From positions 697,483 to 761,482 of the forward strand of contig CAUYUJ010017815.1 of NCBI GenBank assembly GCA_963575745.1: a stretch of 64,000 bases of DNA. Direction: 5' to 3'. The translations under genes were made by a program, and so were the position numbers. Below, one piece after another: positions 44,840-55,059 of the stretch. This stretch comes from Prorocentrum cordatum (Eukaryota; Sar; Dinophyceae; Prorocentrales; Prorocentraceae). Position 1 is the stretch's first letter. Each line of letters starts with the position of its first letter. Under the pieces are notes generated by a model. The model made no database searches, was not told the origin of the DNA, and was given only the letters and a program-made list of their open reading frames with translations.

Positions 44840-45940
44840 TGGCTCTCTCTGGGAATTGCCCTCATGGGACGTTTCCTCCGTTCTGGCTGCCGTTCTGCCT
44901 CAAGAAGGTCTCTGGGCCTCCGGGCAGACGGCCACTTCAAATACTTCGGGTACCCTGCCAAATTCTCCCCCTTCACGGCCAACCGGCCTCGGCCACCCGC
45001 TGCTCGCTACGCAGCCGCGCTCTGGCGCCCTCCTGCATCGTCGGCACGCCCGCGACGGTCTGCGCGATCTGAGCGGCTCTGTCTTCTCCTCCCCTCGGCT
45101 CTTCCCGCATCCCGCCGTGCCCCAATTCGCTTCTGGCGCGTCCCGCCCGTTGCCCGACTGGCGCCTGCACCTGCTTCGGCTCGGTTGCGCCCGCTGACTT
45201 GACTGTCGTGGTGTGCACGTTGACCTTTGAACTTGTCATTCGAATATTGGGGGAGAGAGAGAGAGAGAGAGAAACAGAGAGAGAGAGAGAGAACAACAAA
45301 AACATAAGCATGGAAACGCAACGGCGGATAGTTGGAAGAGAAGGAGGAGGAGGAGGAGGAAGAGGAGAAGGTGGAGCGTGCAAGGAAGAGTTAACAACGA
45401 AACCTCGGGAGATCTTCCGCCCGCCACGGGGTGGCGAATGAGCGAGGGCGACAACCCCTCATATAAAAGCCACCACGGAGAAGTATACCAGGATGGGGAA
45501 GGAAGCACACTGGCAGACTGCGATCAGCAATCGGGATCTGTGTAGTCGACGCCGTCGTATCCAGCCAAAGCACAAGAGAAGTACATCCATACATCTCTTT
45601 GAACAAAGTCAAACCTCAATCGATACCGGGCTCAAAAGGAAGATCGATCGTGGGATCCATGCCGCGCATAGCGCCGAGGGCATCGTCAATAACGTCCTCG
45701 TAGATGATGCCCTAAACTTAAACATATTGATTGGCGAGGCGAGCGGGTTGATCCGCAGAGGGCCGTCGCCATCGATGTCCCTGCCCTCAGGGTGGTGAAC
45801 AAAAATAATCGCGTCGAAAGCATGCGCGGCCATATATGCAGACAACGAGACCACTGGGAGACACCTGAGCACGAGACGACGAAGAATATGCATTGCGTGA
45901 ACACGCTGCGTCTCCCTTAGGCCCAACGCAAGCAGCCAGT
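44840..45940. other. No recognisable gene; (GA)n at 45252-45292
   Basis: Short GA repeat and a GGA patch at 45340-45370. The minus frame at about 45905-45610 may continue the coding-like region to its right. Confidence 0.4.
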
Positions 45941-45946
45941 CAAGCA

Positions 45947-46440
45947 TCAACGCGAGCGGCGAGGGCCTTGAGCTTGAGCTTGAACTCCTCCCTGCGGCTG
46001 GGCAGTACGCGGAGCTTCGACTCGACGTCGACGACCTGCTCGTCCAGCTGCTCGACACCCACAGAATTTGCGATCCAGGCTCTGCTCAGAAGCCTTCACC
46101 GCACCAATAATCTTGTCAAGCTTATCACCCACACCAAAATACAACACAGCACGCTGAATGGACCCCTTGACCATGGTCGGGAAAAATTGGTAGACTTCGT
46201 GTATGGCTCCAATGATTATACCGCGAATCTTCGCCAGAAACTCATCATATAGACGTTGCAATTCCGAAGCGGCATCGCTGCAACTCGCACACTCAGGACG
46301 ACCCGACGCCGTAGAAGGGACAGAAGAAGTCGAGGACGACGAAAAATGGGCAGATCGAATGCCCTCACGTTCCAAGAAACCCCTTCGCTTTGCAATCAAG
46401 CCGTTTTCATCGCTCAAGAAGATCGCGTCCTGGGAACCGA
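45947..46440 (-). pseudogene. Coding-like region with coiled-coil segment, possible LINE ORF1
   Basis: The minus frame reads ASELQRLYDEFLAKIRGIII, GAIHEVYQFFPTMVKGSIQ, RAVLYFGVGDKLDKIIGAVK and ASEQSLDRKFC. In the next frame come DVESKLRVLPSRREEFKLKL and KALA, a heptad-like charged helix. The amphipathic composition fits an oligomerising RNA-binding ORF1 protein, but no family is recognised. One frameshift lies near 46070. A host gene fragment is also possible. Confidence 0.3.
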
Positions 46441-47210
46441 TAGCCCGCCTCGGCAGGTGACGGTCCCCTGTCGTTGACTGGCGGCCGTCCCATCGGGATG
46501 CCCAATGGCTGACGGGAGAAACCTTTGTGCCTTCCCTTCGGCGAGTGTGGCCCTAGCCGCACCCCGCTGCACCAGGCCTCACCCCAACCGCTGCTTTTTG
46601 ACCAGACAAGCTTCCTCAGGGACGAGAGGCAGTCTCCGAGCATCCTCCATCGCAGCAGTTACCGCAGAACGAATCTGCCACTCGCACCCCGTCTCGACAT
46701 GCAGGCGCACAGCAAGCGAACTTGCCAGCGCGCGCCTCAGCCCCTCCACATTCTATCGTTTCAGCTTGCTGCCGTAGATCTGTCGTTGCAGCCTCGCGCC
46801 AGCGCCACTCTGCAGCTGCGACCTAGAGGACTGCGATGGGCTTATCACCGGGCGGAGGGGGGAGTCCGCCGCATGTGTGGTTCGAACCTCCCCGCGCCTG
46901 GCGGGACCCACCGCCCGGATCCCACAGTCCCTTCCTGGGAACCCTACGGTCACCTCAGTGGGCGAGGGTCCCCTTGGTGGTCAGGGTGGGGAAAGGCCCT
47001 TGGGCCCCCCCATTCGGGCAAGTGCGGCCCCACCTACCGCCGCAACGCCACTGCCGCAACCACTGCTGTAGTCCCCACCTCACTTCTTTCCTCATTTCAA
47101 ATTGCCTCTGGTCTTATCCTCCGCGAGGCAAACCAGTTTGATCACCCCACCCCACACCCAGGGCCGAATGGCCCACGGGGGGGGGATGGCCGCGTTGTCA
47201 CCACGCCAGG
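46441..47210. other. No recognisable gene
   Basis: Open frames on both strands, without motif. The plus frame from about 46525 runs into the downstream GA repeat and is not trusted. Confidence 0.35.
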
Positions 47211-47214
47211 GACG

Positions 47215-47490
47215 AGAGAGCGAGAGAAAGAGAGCGACACACACATATATATATATATAGAGATCTAGTCAGCGAAAGAGACAGACAGAGATAGCGAAAG
47301 AGAGAGAGAGAGAGAGCGAGAGAGAGGGAGAGAGAGAGACAGAGAGGGAGAGAGAGAGAGAAGGACATACATATATGTATATATATATATGTATATATAT
47401 ATATGTATACATATATATATATATATGTATACTAGCTATACACATGGGTGCACACACACACACATATATATTTATACACACATATATACT
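47215..47490. repeat. (GA)n and (TA)n repeats
   Basis: GA tract 47216-47360, then TATATG/TATATA tracts with CACACA. Confidence 0.9.
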
Positions 47491-47619
47491 AAAAATAGAC
47501 TCCCCAGTCAGAGCTTGCCTCTGTATGGGGTCCTAGCGGATTCATACGATTAGGTTAGATTTGTCGCCGATGTTCGCTGCACGCCCGGGTGCCCAGTCGT
47601 GCCCGGGGGTGCCCGGATG

Positions 47620-47772
47620 TGCCCTCTAGCCCTATAGCCCTAAGCCCTATAGCCCGATAGCCCTATAGCCCAATAGCCCAATATCCCGATAGCCCTACAA
47701 CTCTATAGCCCTATAGCTCTATAGCCCTATAGCTCAATAGCCCTATAGCCCCCTAGCTCTATAGCCCTAATT
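47620..47772. repeat. Octanucleotide array (TATAGCCC)n
   Basis: Diverged eight-base units TATAGCCC, GATAGCCC, CAATAGCC and TATAGCTC, about 17 units. It is preceded by TGCCCGGGTGCCC repeats at 47583-47622. Confidence 0.9.
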
Positions 47773-47785
47773 GGGGTTTTTCTCC

Positions 47786-47822
47786 GGTATCATATATATA
47801 TATATATACATCAATGGAAAGT

Positions 47823-47853
<31 letters not shown>

Positions 47854-47999
47854 AAGAGAGAGAGAGAGTGAGAGAGATACAGAGAGATAACAACACAAAG
47901 AGAGATACTCTGAGAGAAATGCGAGAGAGAGGGAGAGAAAGAGCGAGAGAGAGGGAAATGTGAATATATATATATATATATATAGACACTGGGAGGTAA

Positions 48000-48042
<43 letters not shown>

Positions 48043-48130
48043 ATATCTGTATATAGAGAGAGACGAACCAACAAGGGAGAGAGAGAGAGAGAGAGAGATA
48101 GTGAGAGAGAGCGTGACAGAGAGAGAAGGA
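47786..48130. repeat. (TA)n and (GA)n repeats
   Basis: Alternating blocks of TATATA and GAGAGA, with long TA runs at 47964-47983 and 48002-48047. Confidence 0.95.
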
Positions 48131-48154
48131 AAAACGACACAACACAAGAGAAAC

Positions 48155-48520
48155 CGCGAGTGGAGGAGGAAGAGGTGGAGGAGGAGGAGGAGGAGGAGGA
48201 AGAGGAGGAGCACTGGGAGGAAGAACAAGACGAAGAGTAGGACTAGGATGGTGATGATGATGATGATGGTGCTGATGTTGATGATGATGATGATGAGGAT
48301 GAGGATGTGGATGATGATGATGATGATGAGGAGGAAGATGAAGAGTAGAAGGACCTGGAGGAGGAGGAGGAGGAGGAGGAGGAGCAGGAGCAGGAATAAG
48401 AGGAAGAGGATGAGGAGGCGGAGGAAGAAAAGGAGGAAGAGGCGGAGGAGGAGGCGGAGGAGGAGGCGGAGGAGGAGGCGGAGGAGGGCGACGACGACGA
48501 GGAAGAGAGGGAATGCGGGG
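48155..48520. repeat. (GAG)n/(GAT)n repeat
   Basis: GAG, GAT and GGC triplet blocks. The long charged plus frame is an artefact. Confidence 0.9.
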
Positions 48521-48787
48521 AGACGGTGCCAATTTCTCCCCTCAGCGCCCCAATTGGAAAGGGTTCCCCCCTCCGCCGCCGCGCCCTCTGCGCGCGCGGG
48601 GGTCCACCTGCGGCGGCCGCGGCGGCGGCCGAGAGGCAGGGGCACGGCGGAACAAAATGAGGAAAACGACCTGGGGCAGTAAACCCAAGGCGCGTCAACG
48701 ATTCTGCAACGCACCTGCCCGCCCCCAGGTCCCCCGCCCACGAGGTCTTACAGGGCGTCTCTTCCACTTCAACAGGCCCCCGCCCCG

Positions 48788-48802
48788 CCCACTCCTGAAG
48801 AG
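48788..48802 (-). repeat. Target-site duplication, 3' copy (LINE-1)
   Basis: Plus strand CCCACTCCTGAAGAG, identical over all 15 bases to 55060-55074. It abuts the poly(A) tail of LINE-1. Confidence 0.95.
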
Positions 48803-48812
48803 TTTTTTTTTT
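48803..48812 (-). other. Poly(A) tail of LINE-1 (A10)
   Basis: Ten T on the plus strand directly against the duplication, so ten A at the 3' end of the element. Confidence 0.9.
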
Positions 48813-48825
48813 GACAGGCGCCCTG

Positions 48826-48862
48826 AACCCGAGCCAGCTCGGGTTGAGTTAAGAAAAAACTC
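48826..48862 (-). ncRNA. LINE-1 3' terminal hairpins
   Basis: 48826-48845 is AACCCGAGC, CA, GCTCGGGTT, a perfect 9-bp inverted repeat 13 nt from the A-tail. Next to it 48846-48862 is GAGTT..AACTC. Such 3' stem-loops serve as RT recognition sites in several LINE families. This role is inferred. Confidence 0.5.
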
Positions 48863-49141
48863 GGACTAGTTTACCCGCCTGATGCAGGTCATTCCGAGCT
48901 GTCTAACAGGGGCTGCTGGTCTGGGGCGTGCTCACCCTCCTCCCGAAGCGGCCTGCGGGCCTGAGCTGACCAGTCGGGCTCGGCCCGGTCACCAGCCTCA
49001 GAATCGCTCGTTTCAGCAGCAGGGTCGAACACTTCACACGACACGCCAGCCAGCCTGGGATGCCTCCCCCTCCGCAGCGCCCTCAAGACCGAGGACGCGT
49101 ACTTTGACTTCCTGGGCCCTTCGGGCTCTGGGATACAAGAC

Positions 49142-50002
49142 TTACTCAGCGTCTTGAATCTTCCGCCACAGCTGTGCCCGCAGCAGAGATGACAAAAAAT
49201 ATAACATGCTTTGATTCGAACACTGAAGGGCCGTGATGGCGTGGCCCTTATCCCGCATGGAAAGGGCCACGTCAGGGAGCTGGCCCGAGCACCCTGAAAA
49301 ATCGGGTTTCACAGACTGGCGGCGGCATCGGAGACAGACGCTGCAGCGCCAGAAGGTGGCACACCACGCCCACTCATGATGATACTGCTCCACAGGGGGG
49401 GGGGGGGCGGCGGCTCCACCTCGCGGGCTGGGGCGACAAATTCAACTCCGTCAAGGTTGAGTCTTGGCCAACACGGGAGAAGACGGGCTGCCAGCAGGCC
49501 GACGTTCTTGGCAACTTTGAGCTGCCAGTCAACAAAATCAAGTTCAGCGTGAGAGCCTTTGGCGTGCATGTCCACTCCTCGCTTGGCCGCTCTGTCGGCC
49601 TCGTCATTACCAAGTTTGAAATACCGCTGATCGGCCGTTAAATCTGGGGAATCCGCAACGTGGGCCTTCACCTTGTGAAGGCTGGTCAATTTAGACTGAA
49701 GATTATTAATCATCAGCCCTGCATAAGGCCGCCTGTAGGAGAGACGCTTGGGCCGCTCCATAGGAAAAGCTTTGCAAACATTAAGGCAATCGCTGGAACC
49801 TTCTGGGGGCCCCAGGAGACGCAGAGAACCGCATGCCAGGCTCCCGAACTCCGCCGCTTGGGAGGTCTGGGGGAACCTGTCCCAAAAGGGGGGGCCACAT
49901 GACGCACTGCAAATTCCTGTGATTATCATGTACAGCTAAACCCCATCCTGCCCTGCTTAGTTCCTTAATTGCGTGATTCCTACATGATCCGTCGAAGAAC
50001 AC
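49142..50002 (-). pseudogene. LINE-1 RNase H and C-terminal zinc region
   Basis: The start frame (from 50002) reads MFFDGSCRNHAIKELSRAGW, with the first catalytic Asp in DGSC. After a slip at the 49884-49894 A4/G7 run it reads WDRFPQTSQAAEFGSLACGS, LHKVKAHVADSP and FKLGNDEADRAAKRG, with the KAH and GNDEAD motifs of RNase H. After a second slip at the G13 run 49395-49407 it reads HHEWAWCATFWRCSVCLRCR, FSGCSG and MRDKGHAI, a Cys/His-rich terminal region, and stops near 49142. RNase H would remove template RNA. The zinc region probably binds nucleic acid. Confidence 0.75.
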
Positions 50003-51772
50003 ATCCCCAAAAGTAGTTGCTCATCAGAATCATCGTGCTGAGGAGCCCCCCAATGGACCATAGGGAGACATTCTTTGGAGGGCATCGGGAGGTGCTCGCA
50101 GGGTGGGTGAAGATACCTTTCGTGAACAGCACGAACTGGTCGTTCGAGACGGTGGCTAAGTCCACCTCGGAACTCGCCTGTAACACTTCGGGATCACAAA
50201 GCTCCTTCCTGAGATCGTCGACCGCAGGACACACCCATAACCTGCGCCACATAGAGTCTGAGGGGCCGCCACACAGAGAACAACGGACCTCAGGGATTTG
50301 ATATCCGAGGGACGCGGCTTTCTCCTGGGTCCAACAGGCCCCGCAGGCATTGGCACGGATGCGTCCCTTCTCGAAGTAGGAGTATTTCGGGCTCCGCAAG
50401 TCTCTGATCACAGCGTCGTAGCATGCACGGCCTTGAAGACCGAGCTTCTGACCTGAAATACGGCAAAGCATCCTGATCACTCCTTCGTGCAGCAACTGCT
50501 TGATAAGCTGAGGGGAATTGATGGTCAGGGAATACTCTACACCAAGATCGTTCTTCAGCTGCGCAAAGGATGTCATGGACAAGCCTACACGGCTGAGCGA
50601 AAGAAACATGGCGCCCATCGGGCCGCGTACTCTGCGCCACGAGGTTGGTGGGCTAGCCCAGACATCTTCCCAGGCTGCACGAAGCTCACGAAATCCTAAA
50701 GCGAACGGAGTCTGCTGCACCTGTGCGTCCCAAACCCCCCTGGAGTAGCGAACGATAGGTGCGATAGAAGCGTGGTATAACGGGTCGTTCTCGAGAATGC
50801 ACAGGGCCGTAAGGGACCTCGAACTAGCCGATGGTTTGACAGCCTTGCCGAACCCAGTCCCCAAGAGCCCCATCTCATGATCAGGCGTCCCAAAGACAGC
50901 CGCCCCATACGTCACCGAGGCCGCAGGCCCAGACACGAATATTTTACGGGAATGACGTCCAAGCGCCTGCCGACATTTAAAAGCCCTCTTGACTCTCTGA
51001 CGAAAAATCCGAAAACGAGCAGCAGCTTTGCGACCTCGTCCTCTGGCACGACGCGTCTGACCAGCGCCGTCGTCAATGCCAAGGTTGACAGCAGTGTGGC
51101 AATCAGCGGAAGGTCCTCCGTACCTCCCTAAGAAAGACTTGACTGCCTGACCGACCCATTTGTCAGAGGATACCACTGCTGCCTTCTCGCCAGAAATATG
51201 CGACTCCATGTCCTCTTCGAAGGCAATAAGCAACTCAGTAGAGGCCAACTTCAGCGAGTACACTACAGACTCTCCAGGCCCACTGCTAGATATACCGTAG
51301 TCGTCTATGTAGATGTCGAGCTGAACCTGGTAGGGGAGCCTCAGGGGGTCCATCGCGGGGATAACGTATGCCCTAATGTAAGTAGTAGCGAAACTGCAAC
51401 CTGCAACACTTCCATGCTCACTGAAATGCGGGCCGTGCAAAAGGCCCCCAAGAGATATAAACCGAGCTCCCCCGTAGGCCTTAATCGGGACCCTGTAAAT
51501 CTCCTCGGGGAAACCTTGAGCCTCACACCGCGCCACGAGCTTAGGAAGCCGAACCGATTCATAGCACTTGTAGAGGTCCCAGAAGACCTTGGCTACCGCC
51601 TTTCCTTCCCCCACGGACTGCTCGTTTCTGACGGCTTGCCTGTAGACTAAGTCGGGCGCTGAATTAAAGGAACCCGCTGCTAAGTAGATCCGCCGATGAT
51701 CGGCTTCCCATCGCTCGGCGCATGGGCGGCGAACTCTCGCCCACAATCGATAATCTGCAGAAAAAAAAAAAA
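49980..51772 (-). CDS. LINE-1 reverse transcriptase frame
   Basis: Continues the polyprotein after the T12 run at 51772-51761. SADYRLWARVRRPCAERWEA opens the frame. Motif A is AKVFWDLYKCYESVRLPKLV (about 51585). Motif B is GSVAGCSFATTYIRAYVIP (about 51400). Motif C is DIYIDDYGISS, with the catalytic YIDD at 51311-51300. A helical thumb follows, then a paired-Cys cluster (CGACWTQEKAASLGY, VRCSLCGGPSDSMWRRLWVC). No stop interrupts about 595 codons. The frame ends at 49980, where CCCC/AAAA (50005-50012) separates it from the overlapping RNase H frame. RT copies element RNA at the nicked target. Confidence 0.9.
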
Positions 51773-54700
51773 GCCGATCGGCCGATAACCTCCTGCTGGC
51801 TTGGCAAGGAGGAGAGTGGTCAATACCTGCGTCTGGTGGGCCATGAGCCCCGTACACTCCATCATGTAGTAGAGCGTGCACAAAACTGATAGGAGGCCTG
51901 GTTGCAACGTCGAAAAATGGCGCATGTGGACACCACCCACACTTGTGGCAGTACCTGGTGCGCAGGACTTACTCACAGCAATCAGGTCTTCTGGCGTGAG
52001 GGGGCTTAGGCCTTCCAAGTATTCGATGGGCTCCTTGCTAGCCTCAGGAGGGTGGGACTTCGAGTTCCAAAGCTCACCGAACCTAGCCCCCTCGGCCTGG
52101 AGGAGCGAAAGAGGGTCCGAGAGGACGAGCCCTTCGGCCGAGAGCGTGGTGGTCGCGACCCACGGCTTCAACTCCTTAGTCCAACGATGGGCATTCCGAC
52201 CTCCCTTGTCGATGCCGTCTAGAAGCCAGCTACGCCACGCCTTCAAAGATCGCTGCGAGGAAGCCCTAGCATACTCATCCAATCTGGGTTCAAGAAGAGC
52301 TTGACAATCAAGAAGACCTCCCGACTCAGCATGAACACCCTCGAGCCCCAGGACCAGATCTGAACACTCACGATATAACTCCAGGAAGTCTCCCAAAGGA
52401 CTGACACTATCTTGAGGCGCCTCCAGGATGTGATGTTTGTATTTGTTGAAAGTCAAAACGTCACCGTCGGCCATGGCGCCAAAGAGAAACCGAATGGAAC
52501 GAGATAGCCATCTACCAGCGAACAGCATGGGGTCCTTGTAGGGGGCCTCGGAGTCCCTGTCGAGCGCCGAGACCCAGGCCAGACGAGGCCGTCTGCCCCT
52601 AGTACCCCAAATAGGCAGGTCCGTCTGGAGGACCTGAGACAATTCCCACTCGGCGGTATCAGCCCAGAGACGACACAGCGTGCCGAGGTGCCGCTGCACT
52701 TGGCCTCTAGGGGCCTTCCGAGCAACAAGATCCATGCCATGATTGGCGCCGTCCAAAATCTCCGAGAGGTCAGGGGGATGAGGCTGCGGGCCGACTGGCC
52801 TCTCTGCTGGAAGCTTCGGGGGCTTCAGGAACTGGAGGGCCTTGGGCTCAGCCAACTGCGGGTGGAAGAGGATGCGCGCGGGGGTGTGCGTCTTGATATC
52901 GGTGCCGAGCACCGTCTCGACAGACTGCAAGCAGCGGCTGAGGCCTGCAGACAAGATGAAGAAGTCAAACGTACGAACTCCTCCCGTGCTAGTACATGTT
53001 CCATCCTTAGTGAAAATGATGTTAGACTTCAGCCAGCCTGGCACTGCCGAATCGGCCACAACTTCAGGTGTCATGTTGAAATCACCTACGATGCAATGTG
53101 GGCCAGCAAACTCGCTGTGCCGAGATCCGACTGCTGATAGGATAGCGAGGTTCCTGTCAGAGAGGTCCTCACTGTCATGTAGATATAGGGCCGTGAACAA
53201 AGTTTGCGGAGCTCCAGGGACCGAAACAATACCACTCAGGGCTCTGTGGGGAACGACGACAGCCTCAAAATCGGGATCGTGAAATCCCAGATACTGCCGT
53301 ACCAAAATCGCCACCCCTCCAGAGGAACCCCCCTCGCTGGTTCGTAACGCTGGAGCGAATCTAGATTTCCATCCCCTCTTCAGTGCCCACTGTCCTGCCT
53401 TCGCGATGTCGTCAGCACTAACCAAGCGATGTTCCTGAACCAGGAGTACGTGCGAAGTCGAGGATTCTACCCAGGACTCAATCGATGACCACGCCGTACA
53501 ATTGATCGTCTCGACTGCTAACTGAAACGCGCAGGCAGGGCAGGGGGACACATATAAAAACTTAGAAGGGTCAGATGGAAGGGCTCCTTCAGAAGGGAGC
53601 CTAAAACATTTGCTGGTCAGCTTGCTGGCCGACGAGGGAGAGAGGCTGTCAGAACTGCTCGAAGTCTGCTCAGCCGATGTCGCCGACGAGGGAGCCCTCG
53701 CCGATGAACTTTCTGACGATGTAATTCCGAGAAACGAATCGGGCGCCGGTGGGGATGAAGACGTGGCCGATGGACCACTTGGAATATCGGATGAACCATG
53801 AACATGAGGGCCCCCCTGCCGCCTACGCGACGACAGGGGGGACTGCCTGCTGAGGTAGTGGGCCCAAAAGCTTGTCTGCAGTCTCCAAGAGCGCCGTGGC
53901 CGACGAGGTCGACGACCCCTGTCCAGCACTGCTACTCTCCTTCGCTGCCGTGCCCTCAGGTGCCACTCCACCAGCTCCGTCATTAGATCCTGCGGCACCT
54001 CCAGCCCTTGAATCGGCGGCACCACTTGTAGCTTCACCTTCGTTATTCTTGCGCTTCTTGCCGGGGCAGAGGACGTGAGCCTTGTGCGCGCTCTTGAGCT
54101 CTTCGATATTTTGGGAAGCCTGGCCGAAGAGGTCTTGGCGGCGTTGGAGATCTGCTCGCGTAGCTGCTGCGATCTGGCTGCGAGCTCCCCTCGATCTGAA
54201 TCTTGAATATCGTAGACGTCGCCATCGACCCCGAAAGCGCTCTCGACGCTGGAGAGGTCGAGGAACTCCCCGTTGCCGCTGAGCAACTCCTGCAGCGTGA
54301 CCTGGGTCTTCTGCTGGGTCGGATCTGGCGCACATAATTGGCTGGAGAGCTGCTCCACCAAGCCTTCATACTTAGCAACCTCATCACGTAGTTCGACTCT
54401 GATCTTGGCAATAGGTTCCCTTTTGTCGTCAAGCCAATTCTTCCATCGCTCATACTGAACCATGTCGGCATTGAGCTTCTTCTCAAGCTGTTTGATGTGG
54501 CGGTCGACCGTGGACACCTGCGTCTGGAGAGGAATGGGCTCCCCAGCGGACCGACGCTGATCGAGGCGAAGTTGGTATGCCGTAGCCACACTCTGATTGC
54601 CCATATTCTTGTTGAGCTCAATGAGCTGCTGGATTTCGCCGTCCGATAGAGCTTCCTGGTTCCCAATGATGGCTGCTGGTGGGGGTCCACGCCCTTGAAG

Positions 54701-54949
54701 CCCAACGGGCGCGGGGTCGGCAGATCCTCCACCTTGGGGCCGCTCCCAGACGGTCCACTGATCTCCAGCATCTCCATGAAGTAGTGCGACGTCGCAATCT
54801 TTCTTCTTGCCACCACATTGTTTGCAATGCCAGAATCTCCCCAAGTTCTTGGCGCAGCCACAGCGCCCGCACTTCCAAGGAGAACCATGACCGCTATGAT
54901 GGCCGAACCAACCCGCCCAGTCGCCGCCCTTGCGACGCGACGGAGCCAT
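51680..54949 (-). CDS. LINE-1 ORF1-endonuclease polyprotein
   Basis: Starts at ATG 54949 in a CGCCATGGC context, 110 nt after the SL start. M-A-P-S-R-R-K-G-G opens the protein. Residues about 25-45, WKCGRCGCAKNLGRFWHC then KQC, fit a RanBP2-type zinc finger (WxCxxC..N..CxxC). A coiled-coil-like charged region follows (IKQLEKKLNADMVQYERW and ELRDEVAKYEGLVEQLSSQL). The APE-type endonuclease lies at about 53560-52750: VLLVQEHRLVSADDIA (catalytic Glu), GGSSGGVAILV, IVGDFNMTPE at 53092-53065, FDFFIL and KTHTPARI (the terminal His position). RT fingers (AKPAGGYRPIG) precede the T12 run, where the frame is lost and stops at 51680. Confidence 0.9.
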   Translation of the reverse strand: MAPSRRKGGDWAGWFGHHSGHGSPWKCGRCGCAKNLGRFWHCKQCGGKKKDCDVALLHGDAGDQWTVWERPQGGGSADPAPVGLQGRGPPPAAIIGNQEALSDGEIQQLIELNKNMGNQSVATAYQLRLDQRRSAGEPIPLQTQVSTVDRHIKQLEKKLNADMVQYERWKNWLDDKREPIAKIRVELRDEVAKYEGLVEQLSSQLCAPDPTQQKTQVTLQELLSGNGEFLDLSSVESAFGVDGDVYDIQDSDRGELAARSQQLREQISNAAKTSSARLPKISKSSRARTRLTSSAPARSARITKVKLQVVPPIQGLEVPQDLMTELVEWHLRARQRRRVAVLDRGRRPRRPRRSWRLQTSFWAHYLSRQSPLSSRRRQGGPHVHGSSDIPSGPSATSSSPPAPDSFLGITSSESSSARAPSSATSAEQTSSSSDSLSPSSASKLTSKCFRLPSEGALPSDPSKFLYVSPCPACAFQLAVETINCTAWSSIESWVESSTSHVLLVQEHRLVSADDIAKAGQWALKRGWKSRFAPALRTSEGGSSGGVAILVRQYLGFHDPDFEAVVVPHRALSGIVSVPGAPQTLFTALYLHDSEDLSDRNLAILSAVGSRHSEFAGPHCIVGDFNMTPEVVADSAVPGWLKSNIIFTKDGTCTSTGGVRTFDFFILSAGLSRCLQSVETVLGTDIKTHTPARILFHPQLAEPKALQFLKPPKLPAERPVGPQPHPPDLSEILDGANHGMDLVARKAPRGQVQRHLGTLCRLWADTAEWELSQVLQTDLPIWGTRGRRPRLAWVSALDRDSEAPYKDPMLFAGRWLSRSIRFLFGAMADGDVLTFNKYKHHILEAPQDSVSPLGDFLELYRECSDLVLGLEGVHAESGGLLDCQALLEPRLDEYARASSQRSLKAWRSWLLDGIDKGGRNAHRWTKELKPWVATTTLSAEGLVLSDPLSLLQAEGARFGELWNSKSHPPEASKEPIEYLEGLSPLTPEDLIAVSKSCAPGTATSVGGVHMRHFSTLQPGLLSVLCTLYYMMECTGLMAHQTQVLTTLLLAKPAGGYRPIGFFFFLQIIDCGREFAAHAPSDGKPIIGGST
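51761..51772 (-). other. T12 slippery run splitting LINE-1 RT
   Basis: A12 on the plus strand, T12 in the coding strand, lying between RPIG and YRLW of the RT fingers. One extra or two fewer T would restore the frame. Motif spacing in related RTs suggests an original run of about seven. Confidence 0.8.
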
Positions 54950-55022
54950 GGCGAGAGAAAAGACCTGGTTGTGATTGCCTCTGGTTTGGCGGTCTCCCTC
55001 GGACCACTCTCGAGTAGTCCCC
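54950..55022 (-). promoter_or_regulatory. LINE-1 5' UTR after the SL sequences
   Basis: Short leader between the SL relic and the ATG at 54949. No upstream ATG was noted. It is in frame and open, so an upstream flanking frame reads through it into ORF1. Confidence 0.7.
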
Positions 55023-55037
55023 CTTGAGCCAAAATGG
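55023..55037 (-). promoter_or_regulatory. Relic spliced leader (15 nt)
   Basis: Minus strand CCATTTTGGCTCAAG, the SL lacking its first seven bases, directly behind the complete SL. Trans-splicing onto the AG inside an older SL (TCCGTAG|CC) gives exactly this relic, as known from retroposed dinoflagellate cDNAs. Confidence 0.95.
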
Positions 55038-55059
55038 CTTGAGCCAAAATGGCTACGGA
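55038..55059 (-). promoter_or_regulatory. Complete dinoflagellate spliced leader (22 nt)
   Basis: Matches the dinoflagellate SL (DCCGTAGCC..TTTTGGCTCAAG, with D = T) at every base. Its first base touches the target-site duplication, so it marks the true 5' end of the copied mRNA. Confidence 0.97.

Larger units (their letters stand above)
48803..55059 (-). mobile_element. LINE-1: full-length spliced-leader-headed non-LTR retrotransposon
   Basis: A 6257-bp insert. On the minus strand it reads SL (22 nt), SL relic (15 nt), 5' UTR, ORF1 with zinc finger and coiled coil, APE-type endonuclease, RT, RNase H, C-terminal zinc region, 3' UTR with hairpin and A10. A perfect 15-bp duplication abuts the first SL base and the last A. 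This is the signature of target-primed reverse transcription of a complete, trans-spliced, polyadenylated mRNA. All four frame breaks I see fall in homopolymers. It belongs with APE/RNase H-bearing LINEs. The exact clade needs phylogeny. Confidence 0.95.

Noticed and set aside
47620-47772. TATAGCCC array as telomere-like repeat
   Set aside because: The unit differs from TTTAGGG-type telomeres, is diverged and lies internally.
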